This document shows, one piece after another, positions 1 to 9,340 of a stretch of 64,000 nucleotides of DNA. Origin of the DNA: Bacillota bacterium. GTDB taxonomy: Bacteria; Bacillota; UBA4882; UBA8346. Both the position numbers and the translations under genes were made by a program. A model generated the notes under the pieces. The model was given only the letters and a program-made list of their open reading frames with translations. It did not search any database and was not told the DNA's origin. The stretch lies in contig JAFABB010000034.1 in NCBI GenBank assembly GCA_023426245.1, positions 93,440 through 157,439 on the forward strand, read 5' to 3'. The number at the start of each line of letters is the position of its first letter. Positions within the stretch are counted from its first letter, which is position 1.

Positions 1-1409
1 TCTATAAAGACCCTGAAAGCATCCACCAGGAAGTTGAAAAGATCCGGGGTGCCAGAGCGCAATATAACGCAGCCTATAATGAGTTGAGAACGGCTACGAT
101 GTCCTCCGGAAAAGCCCTGATGCTCCGGGATCAAATCATCAAAGACATTGCCGTGGCTAAACCCATCAATGATAGACTGTTGACATTGGTACAGAGTCAT
201 CAGGATTTGGAAGCTCAGGAGTTGCTGCGTTTGGAAGCATCACCCGCCACAGGGCAGATTTTAAGTACCAGCGCTGAATTTATCAAGGAACAAGATAACA
301 CCATCAATACATATAACATGGCGACCAAAAAAAATACCCAAATCTCTTTCTATATACTCTTGATGCTGGGACTCACAGCCGTAGCGCTGGGCATCCTAAT
401 CTCTTATGCCATTACCCGTTCGATCACCGGTCCGGTAAACATCATCGCCAGCTCACTTGCGGATAGCGCGAGTCAGGTGGCTTCCGCCTCCGGACAATTG
501 GCAGCTTCCAGCCAGCAACTCTCCGAGGGATGTTCGGAACAAGCTTCTTCCGTTGAAGAGACTTCGGCCACCCTTCAGGAAACCACCTCAATGGTGCAGC
601 AAAACAATGGTAATACGCACCAAGCCGTTCAGCTGTCCGGATTGACCAGGGATGCAGCCCAAAAAGGCAACCAGGAAATGCAAGAGATGATGAATTCCAT
701 CAAGGAAATTAAGAATTCCAGCGATCAGGCGGCCAAAATCGTCAAAATGATTGATGATATCGCCTTTCAAACGAATATTTTGTCCCTTAACGCAGCTGTC
801 GAGGCAGCCAGGGCCGGTGAAGCCGGAGTCGGCTTCGCCGTGGTCGCCGAGGAAGTCCGCAATCTGGCGCAAAAAAGCGCCCAGGCCGCCAAAGATACAG
901 CGGCCATTATTGAAACCAATATCGGTTTATCCACGCAGGGAGTGTACATCAGTGAAAAAGTTAAGAATGATCTGGATGAAATTACCCTGCAAGCTAAAAA
1001 AGTCAGCGAACTGATGCAGGAAATATCGGTGGCCGGCAGTGAACAGGCTCAGGGTATCGGACAGGTCAATCAGGCGATCATCCAAATCGAGACTGTGACC
1101 GAACGGAATGCTGCAAGCGCTGAAGAAACGGCCTCTGCTTCCGAGGAACTTAATGCCCAGGCCGAAAATTTAAGTGAAATCGTCCAGCAGCTTTCGGAGC
1201 TGGTGAATGGAAACAGGAAAGACCCGGCCGGTAGCCATAAAAATGTAAAAAAGATCCCCCTGAATTCCTTAGTGGGGGAAAATGAAAAGATTCCAGCTCT
1301 GAAAACCGGGCTGCAAAATAACGGGGTAACCTCAAACAGTTCTTTGAAAACCAAAATCGTTCGTCCGGAAGAAGTCATACCGCTTGAAAGAGACTTCAGT
1401 CAATTTTAA
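1..1409 (+). CDS. Methyl-accepting chemotaxis protein, 5' end outside window
   Basis: A membrane chemoreceptor that relays ligand binding to CheA/CheW. The frame is open from base 3 and I see no ribosome binding site before the internal TTG at 84, so the real N-terminus lies upstream of the window. Visible in order are the end of a helical sensor region, one membrane segment (ISFYILLMLGLTAVALGILI), and almost no HAMP domain. The methylation helices and signalling hairpin follow, with the family-defining tip EAARAGEAGVGFAVVAEEVR. The C-terminal tail ends PLERDFSQF, a short acidic/aromatic tail common in this receptor class. No other chemotaxis gene is adjacent; a CheY-like gene lies about 49 kb away. 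Confidence 0.95.
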   Translation, partial: YKDPESIHQEVEKIRGARAQYNAAYNELRTATMSSGKALMLRDQIIKDIAVAKPINDRLLTLVQSHQDLEAQELLRLEASPATGQILSTSAEFIKEQDNTINTYNMATKKNTQISFYILLMLGLTAVALGILISYAITRSITGPVNIIASSLADSASQVASASGQLAASSQQLSEGCSEQASSVEETSATLQETTSMVQQNNGNTHQAVQLSGLTRDAAQKGNQEMQEMMNSIKEIKNSSDQAAKIVKMIDDIAFQTNILSLNAAVEAARAGEAGVGFAVVAEEVRNLAQKSAQAAKDTAAIIETNIGLSTQGVYISEKVKNDLDEITLQAKKVSELMQEISVAGSEQAQGIGQVNQAIIQIETVTERNAASAEETASASEELNAQAENLSEIVQQLSELVNGNRKDPAGSHKNVKKIPLNSLVGENEKIPALKTGLQNNGVTSNSSLKTKIVRPEEVIPLERDFSQF

Positions 1410-1434
1410 TGGATAAATTTTTTGATTTTACCGT

Positions 1435-1529
1435 TGACGGCAGCTGCGGCCTGTCCCAGAAGTAACTTGAACGGTATTAATTTTTACTTTACTTTTTGGA
1501 CAGCTTCCGCATCGCTCCTTCAACCGTCA
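1435..1529. repeat. Imperfect inverted repeat between converging genes
   Basis: The words TGACGG, GCGG and CTGTCC at 1435-1456 recur as their reverse complement at 1498-1529, with mismatches and an AT-rich centre. It lies between the chemoreceptor stop and the GH5 stop and could act as a weak bidirectional terminator or be a decayed mobile element. There is no clean T-tract. Confidence 0.25.
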
Positions 1530-3053
1530 TTGCACCTGACAGACTAAGCCATTCAGGGTGAAAGCGGATGGCTTCGTGTTTGAACCGCTATAAGTGACGT
1601 TAAATCCAAAGCTAACGGTGGCGCCCGTAGGGATAGCATTGTTATAACTGAGATTAGTCACCTTTACGTTCGTTTCGCTTTGAGTATAAACACCATTCCA
1701 CAGATTGGTGATCTTCTGGTTACCTGGGAAGCTCCAGGCCAGTTCCCAACCGTTTATCCCGGACGTACCGTTATTCTTAAGGGTTATGTTAATCGTGGCC
1801 CCGTTGCCCCAATCATTCTGAATTACATAAGACACTACAACACTGGCGTCAGGATTTGGGGTCGGGGTTAGGGTCGGTGTAATCACTGTTCCGCTTTTGG
1901 CAGCCATTCGCTGGGCGTGGGGTTTAAATACGCTGGCTAAAACGGTATTGTCCTCCAGCATATCAAAATCACTGGTATAAATGTCGTTAAAATTCCAAAA
2001 CAGGCTTCCGGCTGCATTCCGATTTTCAATTTCACCGAGCATGACCGACCAATATTGGTCTTTATTATTGTGGACATTCCATTCTTCCATGACAAAAGGT
2101 TTGCCGACAACCTCCTGGGCATCGCTGATCCAGGCGTCAATCAGTTTTCGGGTCTGATCAACCGTTAAGTTGGCCCAGGACTCGTCCGGATAAGGATGGG
2201 CGGTGCTAAAATCAATATATGGCGACTGATGAATATAGATAAAGGGGTTACCGCAGTCTCCTCCATAGCCGTATGATGTCTGCTGGCCTTCAAGGCCGGC
2301 GCTGACCATATGATTGGGGTCCAGAGTCTTGATATAGCCCGCCATTTCATCGACCCAAGCCCGCAAGGTAATGCCGGTGGTATTTTCTCCGGCATCCTGA
2401 TAGCGCGGTTCATTCATCAATTCCCAGGAAAAAATCGTCGGATCGTCCTGATAAGCGATGTTGGTGTAATGATTGATTCTGGTAACCATATGATGAATGA
2501 ACTGTTTATAATCATCTTTGCAGTTTTGATTGGTAAAGAAAACGGCCCGGTTGGCATAACTCTTGCCGGGCAGACCTTCCCAGGCAAGCCGGGTATCAAT
2601 ACCACCGTAAGCCTCCCAGAAATTCTCCAAAGTCACAATGACCTTGATGCCGTTTTTTTTGGCAGATTCCAAAATATAATCGAACTCCATAAATTCCGCC
2701 TCGTTATATTGTCCTTTGGCAGTTTCAAACCCATGCCAGGTTTCATGAGAAAACGCCCAAGTCCGGACCACTTTGACCCCATAGGAAGCCATTTGACTCA
2801 TCAAGGTATCGATTTAGCCCTTGTTCATGAAATAATTTTCAATATAATCCGTGCTGCTGGTATTGGAACCGTCACCATGGGTAAATAAATCATAACAATT
2901 GCATCCGGCAAAATAATAAGGCTTGCCGTCCAGGTAAAGCTGGGAGCCTTGCCGGTAAACGAAGCCGGATGGCGGGGCTGCGCTGGATATGAAGGTTAAA
3001 CCCAAGATCGATAAGATCAACAATAAAAAAACCATCCATAATAATTTTTTCAT
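1527..3053 (-). pseudogene. GH5 (mannanase/endoglucanase-like) with CBM2, interrupted by an in-frame TAA
   Basis: A secreted GH5 glycosidase, closest in pattern to the beta-mannanase subfamily (inference). The start is ATG at 3053, 7 nt after AAAGGAGGT. A signal peptide is followed by the first GH5 strand (LYLDGKPYYFAGCNCYDLF), then a TAA at codon 80 (2814-2816), then an uninterrupted frame in the same phase. The second part holds the acid/base Glu in FSWELMNEPR, the nucleophile Glu in VMEEWNVHN, a short TPTPTPNP linker and a C-terminal CBM2. Without the stop it would be about 508 residues, normal for the family. A restart at ATG 2801 or TTG 2804 would lack the signal peptide and first barrel strand, so it should not give a working secreted enzyme. 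It is last in the GH9-GH12-GH5 series. A sequencing error is the main alternative. Confidence 0.85.
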
Positions 3054-3095
3054 CCAAAGCACCTCCTTTAATAGGGAATCCAGCCGGTGGTGGAC

Positions 3096-3146
3096 TAGAG
3101 CGTATCTTCCCCATTTCTGATTGCCGTTTATTTACGATACGCTCTA
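3096..3146. repeat. 51-bp palindromic repeat element, copy 1
   Basis: Perfect 11-bp terminal inverted repeats, TAGAGCGTATC (3096-3106) and GATACGCTCTA (3136-3146), enclose a 29-bp centre. The same 51-bp unit occurs at 20930-20980 with only two differences. Here it sits between the GH12 and GH5 genes and is itself flanked by CAGCCGG (3081-3087) and CCGGCTG (3156-3162). It is too short to code. It resembles a REP/MITE-like element that could fold in the transcript. Confidence 0.75.
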
Positions 3147-3162
3147 CTGGTTATTCCGGCTG

Positions 3163-3188
3163 AGTGGAACCGGTTTCCCGGCTCCACT
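3163..3188. other. Hairpin downstream of the GH12 gene
   Basis: AGTGGAACCGG pairs with CCGGCTCCACT around a 4-nt loop, 11 bp with one mismatch. It lies 18 nt past the GH12 stop on the minus strand. No T-tract follows, so a processing or mRNA-stabilising role is as likely as termination. Confidence 0.4.
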
Positions 3189-3205
3189 GGCAAACATAAA
3201 TTGCT

Positions 3206-4321
3206 TTATTGAACCCCGGCTACCGCACCATTGAGGGTAAAATCAGTTGGTTTGGCGTTTGAACCGCTGTAGGTAATGTTAAACCCGAAACTGGTTGTAC
3301 TCCCTACCTGGATATCACCATTATAATTCGCATTTTTGACTGTCACGGCGGAACCGCTCTGGGTATAGGCGCCGTTCCAGAGATTGGTAATCTTTTGGTT
3401 GCCCGGAAAATTCCAGTCCAATGTCCAGTTACTAAGCGGCGTTGTACTGTTGTTCTTGATGCTCACCCCAATCGTAGCTCCGCTACCCCAGTCATTTTGA
3501 ATGGTATACGATACCAAATAACCGGAACTGCCTGGAGTCGGAGTGACCGTTCCCGTGGGAGTCGGAGTCGGAGTGGAACCTCCGTTGACTGTAACCGCAA
3601 ATGAATTGGAGGCACAGCCGACACCACTTTGCCAAAGCTCAAACCCTGCTTCCACATCAATCAGATACCACGAATTTTGAATATATCCTCGGGACACAGC
3701 ATCCTTGATGAAGGCATTGATATCAAAATTGACGGAAGTGGCGGGAGTGGTTCTGACATAAGCGACATATTTCCAACCCATTTGACTAAACCAAACATCC
3801 CAGTCGGTTCCGGCGATAGTTGCCGTAGCAACCTTGGAACCCGCCGGTTGCGGCCCGCCTTGATGATTAATCCAAATCATCAGCTCAGCGCCGTCCGGTT
3901 GACTCCTGGCGGTAGGGGTTGTATTGAACCAAATATCATAGGCGCAATCATAAGCCCCGCTTCCTAAAGTGATATCCCAATTGCTATTGACGCTGCCGAT
4001 ATTGCCTACCATAATCGGCATTCCGCTGTCAAGGGTGGCATTCCCCCAATGGGCGCCCTTAAAGATTGAAGGGTAGGAAGCCGGTGCACCGTTACTACTA
4101 TTGTTATGACCCGATTGAATAACTGTAAAAGCTCCTGTGGTATTGTCAACGCTGAGAGTTTGCGGTGTAGTCGCGCCCCAGACATTGTTTTGAACCACAT
4201 AGGCCTTGCCGTTAATATTCACCGTGTCATTGGCTCCCGTGATTGTGACTGTCGCCGCCAGGATGATTTGGGCTGCCAATAATATCAAAACCGCCAGAAA
4301 AACGATGAAAGACTTTTTCAT
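3206..4321 (-). CDS. Secreted GH12 endoglucanase with CBM2
   Basis: Predicted to hydrolyse beta-1,4-glucan or xyloglucan outside the cell. The start is ATG at 4321 behind AAAGGAG, rather than 18 codons upstream. Signal peptide 1-22, GH12 beta-jelly-roll about 23-245, TPTPTPTGTVTPTP linker, CBM2 about 267-371. Catalytic glutamates by family pattern are E146 in GAELMIW (nucleophile) and E228 in AGFELWQ (acid/base), both present. The CBM2 keeps its ligand-face tryptophans (NDWGSG, NWTLDW, NLWNG). It starts 29 bp after the GH9 stop on the same strand, so co-transcription is likely. Confidence 0.93.
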   Translation of the reverse strand: MKKSFIVFLAVLILLAAQIILAATVTITGANDTVNINGKAYVVQNNVWGATTPQTLSVDNTTGAFTVIQSGHNNSSNGAPASYPSIFKGAHWGNATLDSGMPIMVGNIGSVNSNWDITLGSGAYDCAYDIWFNTTPTARSQPDGAELMIWINHQGGPQPAGSKVATATIAGTDWDVWFSQMGWKYVAYVRTTPATSVNFDINAFIKDAVSRGYIQNSWYLIDVEAGFELWQSGVGCASNSFAVTVNGGSTPTPTPTGTVTPTPGSSGYLVSYTIQNDWGSGATIGVSIKNNSTTPLSNWTLDWNFPGNQKITNLWNGAYTQSGSAVTVKNANYNGDIQVGSTTSFGFNITYSGSNAKPTDFTLNGAVAGVQ

Positions 4322-4349
4322 AATCACCACTCCTTTAAGCAGATACCCC

Positions 4350-6548
4350 TTATTGGATTTGACATGGAGTTCCATTCAAAGTAAAACTGGCTGGTTTGGC
4401 GTTTGAACCGCTATAGCTGATGTTAAATCCAAAACTGACCGTAGCGCCCGCTGAGATGACATTGTTATATGTAAGATTGGTTACAGTCACAATGGTCCCG
4501 CTCTGGGTGTAAGTACCATTCCATAGATTGGATATCTTCTGGTTGCCCGGGAAGCTCCAGGCCAGTTGCCAACCATTGATTGCGGACGTACCGTTATTTT
4601 TAATCGTTACATTGACAGTCGCCCCGTTACCCCAATCATTTTGAATGGTATAGGACACTGCCACACCGGTGACCGGAGGAGTCGGTGTTACCGTAGGCGT
4701 TACTGTCGGCGTTACCGTTGGAGTCACTGTCGGAACGGCCGAATTGTAAAGTTGGGTTGTGGGTACAATCTCCTTGGCTATAGTGTTGGCTGTGCTCCAT
4801 GACAGCTGACAGGTTGCATCGCCGGCATTTTCGTAAAACTCTACCGTAATGTTGTATTTTTGTCCCATAACCAAATCAATGGTACCGGTATCTTCCACAG
4901 CGGCATGATCGGTCCAGTTATTGATGATTTCAACATTATTAACCCACATTCTGGCGCCATCATCGTGGTTCAAATAAAAAGTGTAAGTTTCGGTGGTACG
5001 GGCCTCGATTTGCCCGGTCCAGCGGGCCGAAAAACCGTCGCTGGGTACGCTCGGATCCGAAGAGCCTCCGCCCCAATTAAAATTAACCGTCGGATCCACC
5101 CTGGTTACAAGGGCTGTGCCGGCCAACCCAGTCCCTTGGTAATAGGAGGCCAATAAGCCGGTACCGTTGCCCGGAGGAGATTCCGGCGCCGGAGTCGGAG
5201 TCGGAACAGGGGTGCCACTGGGTCCGCCATTGGCTACATACGAACGGCCGGCGCAACCCAGTAAAAATGAGGCGTTATAGTCAAGGGCCACTTCATTATT
5301 GGTATAATTGGTAACCTGATCTTGTACACCGTCATTATTGTTGGGACCGCCCGCTAATGCGCCGACCATCCCATGAGTGAAAGAATCGTTTTGATTGGGT
5401 TGATTGGCCCGGTGATGCGGATGACGAATCGAACTGCTGCCAACATTGGTTAAAAAGCAAATGCCGCTTGGATTGGCACCCAGACAGTAATCGATGATTT
5501 GATTGGCTGCCGTAAGATAACTGGAAAGGCCGAATTCCTTATACATCACGTAGATTAAGCCAGCCTCCGCCGCATCATAGCGTAATACCGCCCATTGATC
5601 CAAATAGGGTAGACCATAAGGCGTCTTGGTGAGCGTCTTGGTATACCAATCGAAATTCCAGATGATTCCTTTGTAGTACTTTTGGTTGCCGGTCAATTTG
5701 TACATCATGATTAAATTGCCCAAAGTCGAATCGTCCCAGCAAAAAGTCCAGGGTTTTTGATAGTTGTTGTCGCCACTGTCATTCTTTTGATCCAGCCAGG
5801 CGTCCACCGGACTTAGATAGCTCTGATCTCCTGTGGCGACACATAACCAGATCGCGGCCCAACTCAGATCGTCATAATTGGAACTTGAGGTATAGTACCC
5901 ATTGGCTGCGGTTCCCCGTCCGAGATTGGTTTTGGCCACATTGAACATGGCTTTAGCAGTCGTTAGGCACTGGTTGGCGTATGTAGCATCAACGCTCCGG
6001 TAATTAATGGCCATCAAAGCCAAAGCCGCCGCCGTCTGCCCGATAATATCCGACGCGGTGCCGGATGAAGATGCGGGCCTTGATGTAGTCTGATTTTCCG
6101 GTGGTCCCCAATAAGCATGATCGCTGCCGCCGTCCCCGAGCTGAATCACCATGCTGGTACCGTTCCATGATTTTAAAAAGTAATCGCTGAAAATTTTCAG
6201 TTCTTGGAGTAATTTGGTTGTGGCTCCGGCATTGTCGTATTCGGACTTGAATTCATAGAGCGACCATCCCAAAGTTGAAGCGGAAAACGCAGCCGGCAAT
6301 GCGAATTTAACATGGTCTCCGGCATCATGAAAACCGCCGGAAACGGCATCCGAAGTGTGACAAGCACTCCGCCAGCTTGAAAAGACGTTATTAACGGCCA
6401 CATCAGGACCACAGCGATTGGCGTCAAACCAAGCCGTGGCTTTGGCAATGGCGTCGGCATAATTATAACTGGCAGCGCCAACCCGGAACAATACCCCTCC
6501 TGCCACGATCGCCAGGACTACCATCATGAATCCAATGATTTTTTTCAT
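4350..6548 (-). CDS. Secreted GH9 cellulase with PA14 and CBM2 domains
   Basis: An inverting endo- or processive beta-1,4-glucanase. ATG 6548 is chosen because GAAGGG lies 9 nt upstream; the ATG at 6557 abuts it. Signal peptide 1-26; GH9 (alpha/alpha)6 domain about 27-443 with GGFHDAGDHVKF (catalytic-base Asp75/Asp78), RHPHHR (375-380) and NNEVALDYNASF (acid Glu419). A PTPTPAP linker precedes a PA14 domain (about 463-600, LLASYYQG to QLSW). A four-fold TVTP linker then leads to CBM2 (629-732). PA14 between a GH9 and a CBM2 is an uncommon order and may bind sugar. No CBM3c or dockerin is present, so this is a free enzyme rather than a cellulosome subunit. Confidence 0.95.
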   Translation of the reverse strand: MKKIIGFMMVVLAIVAGGVLFRVGAASYNYADAIAKATAWFDANRCGPDVAVNNVFSSWRSACHTSDAVSGGFHDAGDHVKFALPAAFSASTLGWSLYEFKSEYDNAGATTKLLQELKIFSDYFLKSWNGTSMVIQLGDGGSDHAYWGPPENQTTSRPASSSGTASDIIGQTAAALALMAINYRSVDATYANQCLTTAKAMFNVAKTNLGRGTAANGYYTSSSNYDDLSWAAIWLCVATGDQSYLSPVDAWLDQKNDSGDNNYQKPWTFCWDDSTLGNLIMMYKLTGNQKYYKGIIWNFDWYTKTLTKTPYGLPYLDQWAVLRYDAAEAGLIYVMYKEFGLSSYLTAANQIIDYCLGANPSGICFLTNVGSSSIRHPHHRANQPNQNDSFTHGMVGALAGGPNNNDGVQDQVTNYTNNEVALDYNASFLLGCAGRSYVANGGPSGTPVPTPTPAPESPPGNGTGLLASYYQGTGLAGTALVTRVDPTVNFNWGGGSSDPSVPSDGFSARWTGQIEARTTETYTFYLNHDDGARMWVNNVEIINNWTDHAAVEDTGTIDLVMGQKYNITVEFYENAGDATCQLSWSTANTIAKEIVPTTQLYNSAVPTVTPTVTPTVTPTVTPTPPVTGVAVSYTIQNDWGNGATVNVTIKNNGTSAINGWQLAWSFPGNQKISNLWNGTYTQSGTIVTVTNLTYNNVISAGATVSFGFNISYSGSNAKPASFTLNGTPCQIQ

Positions 6549-6832
6549 ACTTACCATCCCTTCTTTCGCTTTTATTTCAATAGGGTCATCGGTGAATGAT
6601 TGATTCCAAAGCGCCTCCTTTCCCTAAATTTGCTTTTTTAGGACAGCTCCGGCTACAAAGCGCAAGCGTCTTCGGCTAAAAGTCCGTTTCATATTTCATT
6701 CCCAAAGAAGGCAAAGCCCTTTTACCTTATAGCCGGAAGGCTTTAGCCTCCGGTCAACGTTCACATTGGCAAGCATTTAAAACGTAGCTTAATGACATTG
6801 CCTCTGCACCCCTGTTATGAATGCTCTTTTCT
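6549..6832 (-). other. Hairpin-rich intergenic region upstream of GH9
   Basis: Between the foldase stop and the GH9 start. It contains two strong inverted repeats: 6733-6753 (CCGGAAGGC with GCCTCCGG, one bulge), placed like a foldase terminator but with no T-tract, and 6641-6685 (GGAC...GTCC enclosing CCGGCTA/CGGCT pairs), which could structure the leader of the cellulase transcript. I recognise no known riboswitch and no clear promoter. Confidence 0.4.
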
Positions 6833-8173
6833 TCACTGTTTGGCTTCTACTTTCAAACCGAGCTCAGCACACATTTGCAAAGTCTGTTCCTTCTCCACCA
6901 CATTATCAGCGCTCAAAGCCAAGGCAGTTTTCAATAACTTTAATGCTTGGGACCTTTTCTTTTTATGGCATAATCCCTCGGCGCCATAAATATAGTAGGG
7001 CACTTTCATCCCGAACTTCTTGATCCCGACTTGACTTAAATGCACTACTTGATCCCAATTTCCGGCCACGCGGTAACTTTGAAAAGCCCGGTAAAAATAG
7101 AACTCCTGTTGATAGCGTCGGTAAGCTTTAAGATATAAGCCTCCGGCGGTTTGATAATTTTTATTTTTGAAAGCTCCATAGGCAGCCAGCGCCGGATCGG
7201 TAATTTCAATTTTCATCGTCCCTTTCACTTTGGCAAGCCAATCCCTAAAACGAGTTGAGTTTTCAAATTTCTCAACCACAAGCATGTCCGCAATTTCATC
7301 CCGTGAATGATAAAAACCATTCAGCTTGAGGACTTTGAGGATTTCGATCCCGTAATCCGTCAAAAACGGGGGAATCACTTCTCCGGGCTTAGCGTCAAAG
7401 ATCCTGGTGTCAAAGGCCGGGGACACTTTTTCTTTAGCTAAAGGTTCAAGCAGTCCCCCTTTATTTTGGGTTTCCTGATCATCGGAATACTTCCGGGCCA
7501 ACATTGCAAAATCGGCTCCTTTTTCCAATTGCCTGGCAATCCTGGAGGCCAGTTTCCATTGGCTTTGGATACCACCGTTTTTTTGGGGGCTCAGCAAAAT
7601 ATGTTGCAGTACCACCGACCAATTTTCCGTCTTTTGACGTTGATAAGCCCCTTCAATCTCCGTTTGAGGTGCTCGGACGCCGTATTGCAGAGCAATTCCG
7701 GGAAAACACTTCAATTTCAACAAATAAATTTGGATCAGTTTTTTTAAATCATTTTCAGTGGCACAGGAAACACTGTCGAGGTATTCTTGAAATTCCGATT
7801 CCGTTGCATATTTGGTTTTAATGAAATGATTCAGGTAGGATTCAATTTCCTGCGGCCCCACTTGAACGCCGGAGCGTTTCAACAGGAATTCCTCCACTAC
7901 CGCCCGGTCGATAATTGTATCTACAAGCAAATCCTGGCGTTCTTCATCGGACTTGCGTAACATCGCCGCCGTGCGGTGCCAGCGTTGAAAAAACTTGTTT
8001 TGTTCTTCGTGAAAAACCGCTTCACTGACGAAATTTTCATTAATCTTTACAGCATGGTACCCCAAGCTCCCGGGCCTCGCTTGGGCTTTCCCAAACCATA
8101 AAATTCCGCCTCCGATCATAAGGGTGATTAATAACATACACCCTCCATAAATAGCTCGTTTTTTGAAAATCAT
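6833..8173 (-). CDS. SurA/PrsA-like peptidyl-prolyl isomerase (foldase) with TPR-like tail
   Basis: An extracytoplasmic chaperone that would help fold secreted proteins. ATG 8173 follows GGGAGGAGAGTA. One N-terminal membrane anchor (about 9-28); SurA N-like helical region (about 45-170) with the typical LLVDTIIDRAVVEEFL helix; parvulin rotamase domain about 175-290 (VLQHILLSPQ, KYSDDQETQNKGGLL, GEVIPPFLTDYGIEILKV); then a helical C-terminus about 315-446 with two TPR-like repeats. The tail is longer than in PrsA. It lies upstream of the cellulases on the same strand, which suggests, but does not prove, that it serves their folding. Confidence 0.88.
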   Translation of the reverse strand: MIFKKRAIYGGCMLLITLMIGGGILWFGKAQARPGSLGYHAVKINENFVSEAVFHEEQNKFFQRWHRTAAMLRKSDEERQDLLVDTIIDRAVVEEFLLKRSGVQVGPQEIESYLNHFIKTKYATESEFQEYLDSVSCATENDLKKLIQIYLLKLKCFPGIALQYGVRAPQTEIEGAYQRQKTENWSVVLQHILLSPQKNGGIQSQWKLASRIARQLEKGADFAMLARKYSDDQETQNKGGLLEPLAKEKVSPAFDTRIFDAKPGEVIPPFLTDYGIEILKVLKLNGFYHSRDEIADMLVVEKFENSTRFRDWLAKVKGTMKIEITDPALAAYGAFKNKNYQTAGGLYLKAYRRYQQEFYFYRAFQSYRVAGNWDQVVHLSQVGIKKFGMKVPYYIYGAEGLCHKKKRSQALKLLKTALALSADNVVEKEQTLQMCAELGLKVEAKQ

Positions 8174-8463
8174 TACTCTCCTCCCGTCATTGCCAAATTC
8201 AATCTTCTATTCCAATAATTGTAAAGCAAAAACTAAAACTTATCCTTTGCTACCGGCTAAACCCGCTATCAAACTAATTCATAAAATCAACTTTTCCGCA
8301 GACTGTCTAAAAAGCAATTGAAATCAACAAGAAATACAATATTGGCATCACCGATTTTTGACATCGTTGTCATCCGATTGAAATATCCCTTTTTCTTTCA
8401 TTCAACGGATTGACTTCATCTTATCGTGATTCCCTTAAATTTCCATAGTTACCTTCAAAAACC

Positions 8464-8492
8464 ATTTTATCACAAGTGCGCTCGGTGAGCAA
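8464..8492 (-). promoter_or_regulatory. Candidate sigma-A promoter for the foldase gene
   Basis: On the minus strand TTGCTC (8487-8492) and TAAAAT (8464-8469) are separated by 17 nt. This would leave a leader of about 290 nt before the foldase ATG. Confidence 0.35.
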
Positions 8493-8639
8493 TATTCAAT
8501 TTTATGCCATTTTTGTAATGAATACGGTATATTCCCCAACATTCAGTCGGTTCTTATCATGAGCACTCATCCCATTGCTCTTTGCCCCAGTCCATTTCAT
8601 TTCTTGGAACCGATCGATTTTAACAGCGACGGTAAAATA

Positions 8640-8668
8640 AAATATCCTGCCCGAACGCGCGCAGGATA
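8640..8668 (-). terminator. Rho-independent terminator after nitroreductase
   Basis: A perfect 8-bp stem, TATCCTGC (8643-8650) with GCAGGATA (8661-8668), is followed on the minus strand by ATTTTATTTTA, 70 nt past the nitroreductase stop. Confidence 0.7.
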
Positions 8669-8737
8669 AAAAATTCAATCATCTATTGAAAACCTCGTTC
8701 GGAAATTCCAGCCATTTATTACGTTAGGGAGCGTCCT

Positions 8738-9340
8738 TTATTTCCATTGGTCATAAAAAATTCTGTGATCTTTACATCCTTCGCTTTTGGGTTTAGGCGC
8801 CTCGGCCGCATACCCTACCGGCACCAGAAGCTGGCAGGTAATATGATCCGGTAACCCCAGGAGGTGGTTTATTTTTTCAATATTGATAAAATCAACGATA
8901 CAACCCCGCAAATTATGAGAAACAGCAGCGAGAATCATATGTTCGGCTGCTATGTAAACCGGTGTGCTTTGTACCAAAGTTTTCGATGCTTTCCGGTTTT
9001 CGTGTTTTCTCAAAAATTGAACGATATCATCCCCATAGCGCAGTTTATTCCCGATCACACCATAGTCATCATCCTTCTGGTTGCCGATATCCCAGCTGAT
9101 ATCACAACAGCAAACAAAGAGGACCGGCGCTTTGGCTACCCAATCCGCCCATAATGTCGCCCCGGCTATTTCATTTTTAACTTTTGATTCTTTGATCACC
9201 CCAAAATAATAATTGCAAGTATCCGTTTCCGGAGCAAGTTTGGCAGATTCCAAAATATCCGCAATGATGGCATCGCTGATATCCAACTCTTTAAATTTTC
9301 TTACGGACCTTCGGTTTCGCATCACTTCCAGTAATTCCAT
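8738..9340 (-). CDS. Nitroreductase-family flavoprotein
   Basis: Likely an FMN- and NAD(P)H-dependent oxidoreductase; the substrate is unknown. The start is ATG 9340, 5 nt after GAGGAGG. It has the family opening MELLEVMRNRRSVRKF (FMN phosphate contacts from RRSVR), a central TPVYIAAEHMILAAVSHNLRGC helix region, and a C-terminal LLVPVGYAAEAPKPK segment typical of the fold. At 200 residues it is a normal single-domain size. It is monocistronic, with its own terminator, and diverges from the bicupin gene. Confidence 0.9.
   Translation of the reverse strand: MELLEVMRNRRSVRKFKELDISDAIIADILESAKLAPETDTCNYYFGVIKESKVKNEIAGATLWADWVAKAPVLFVCCCDISWDIGNQKDDDYGVIGNKLRYGDDIVQFLRKHENRKASKTLVQSTPVYIAAEHMILAAVSHNLRGCIVDFINIEKINHLLGLPDHITCQLLVPVGYAAEAPKPKSEGCKDHRIFYDQWK

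Larger units (their letters stand above)
8174..8737 (-). other. Non-coding stretch between nitroreductase and foldase genes
   Basis: No convincing gene. It holds the nitroreductase terminator (8643-8668) and a candidate promoter for the foldase (8464-8492). The remainder is AT-rich with no further structure that I can support. Confidence 0.5.

Noticed and set aside
1..1409. TTG at 84 as the chemoreceptor start
   Set aside because: The frame is open to the window edge, no binding site precedes it, and the sensor domain would be cut.
6641..6753. GGCAAAGCC and AGCCGGAAGGCT words on the plus strand that recall a cyclic-di-GMP (GEMM-I) riboswitch
   Set aside because: No plus-strand gene follows for 2.8 kb, the GACGCAAAGC core is absent, and the order of pairing elements does not fit. 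Treated as simple hairpins.
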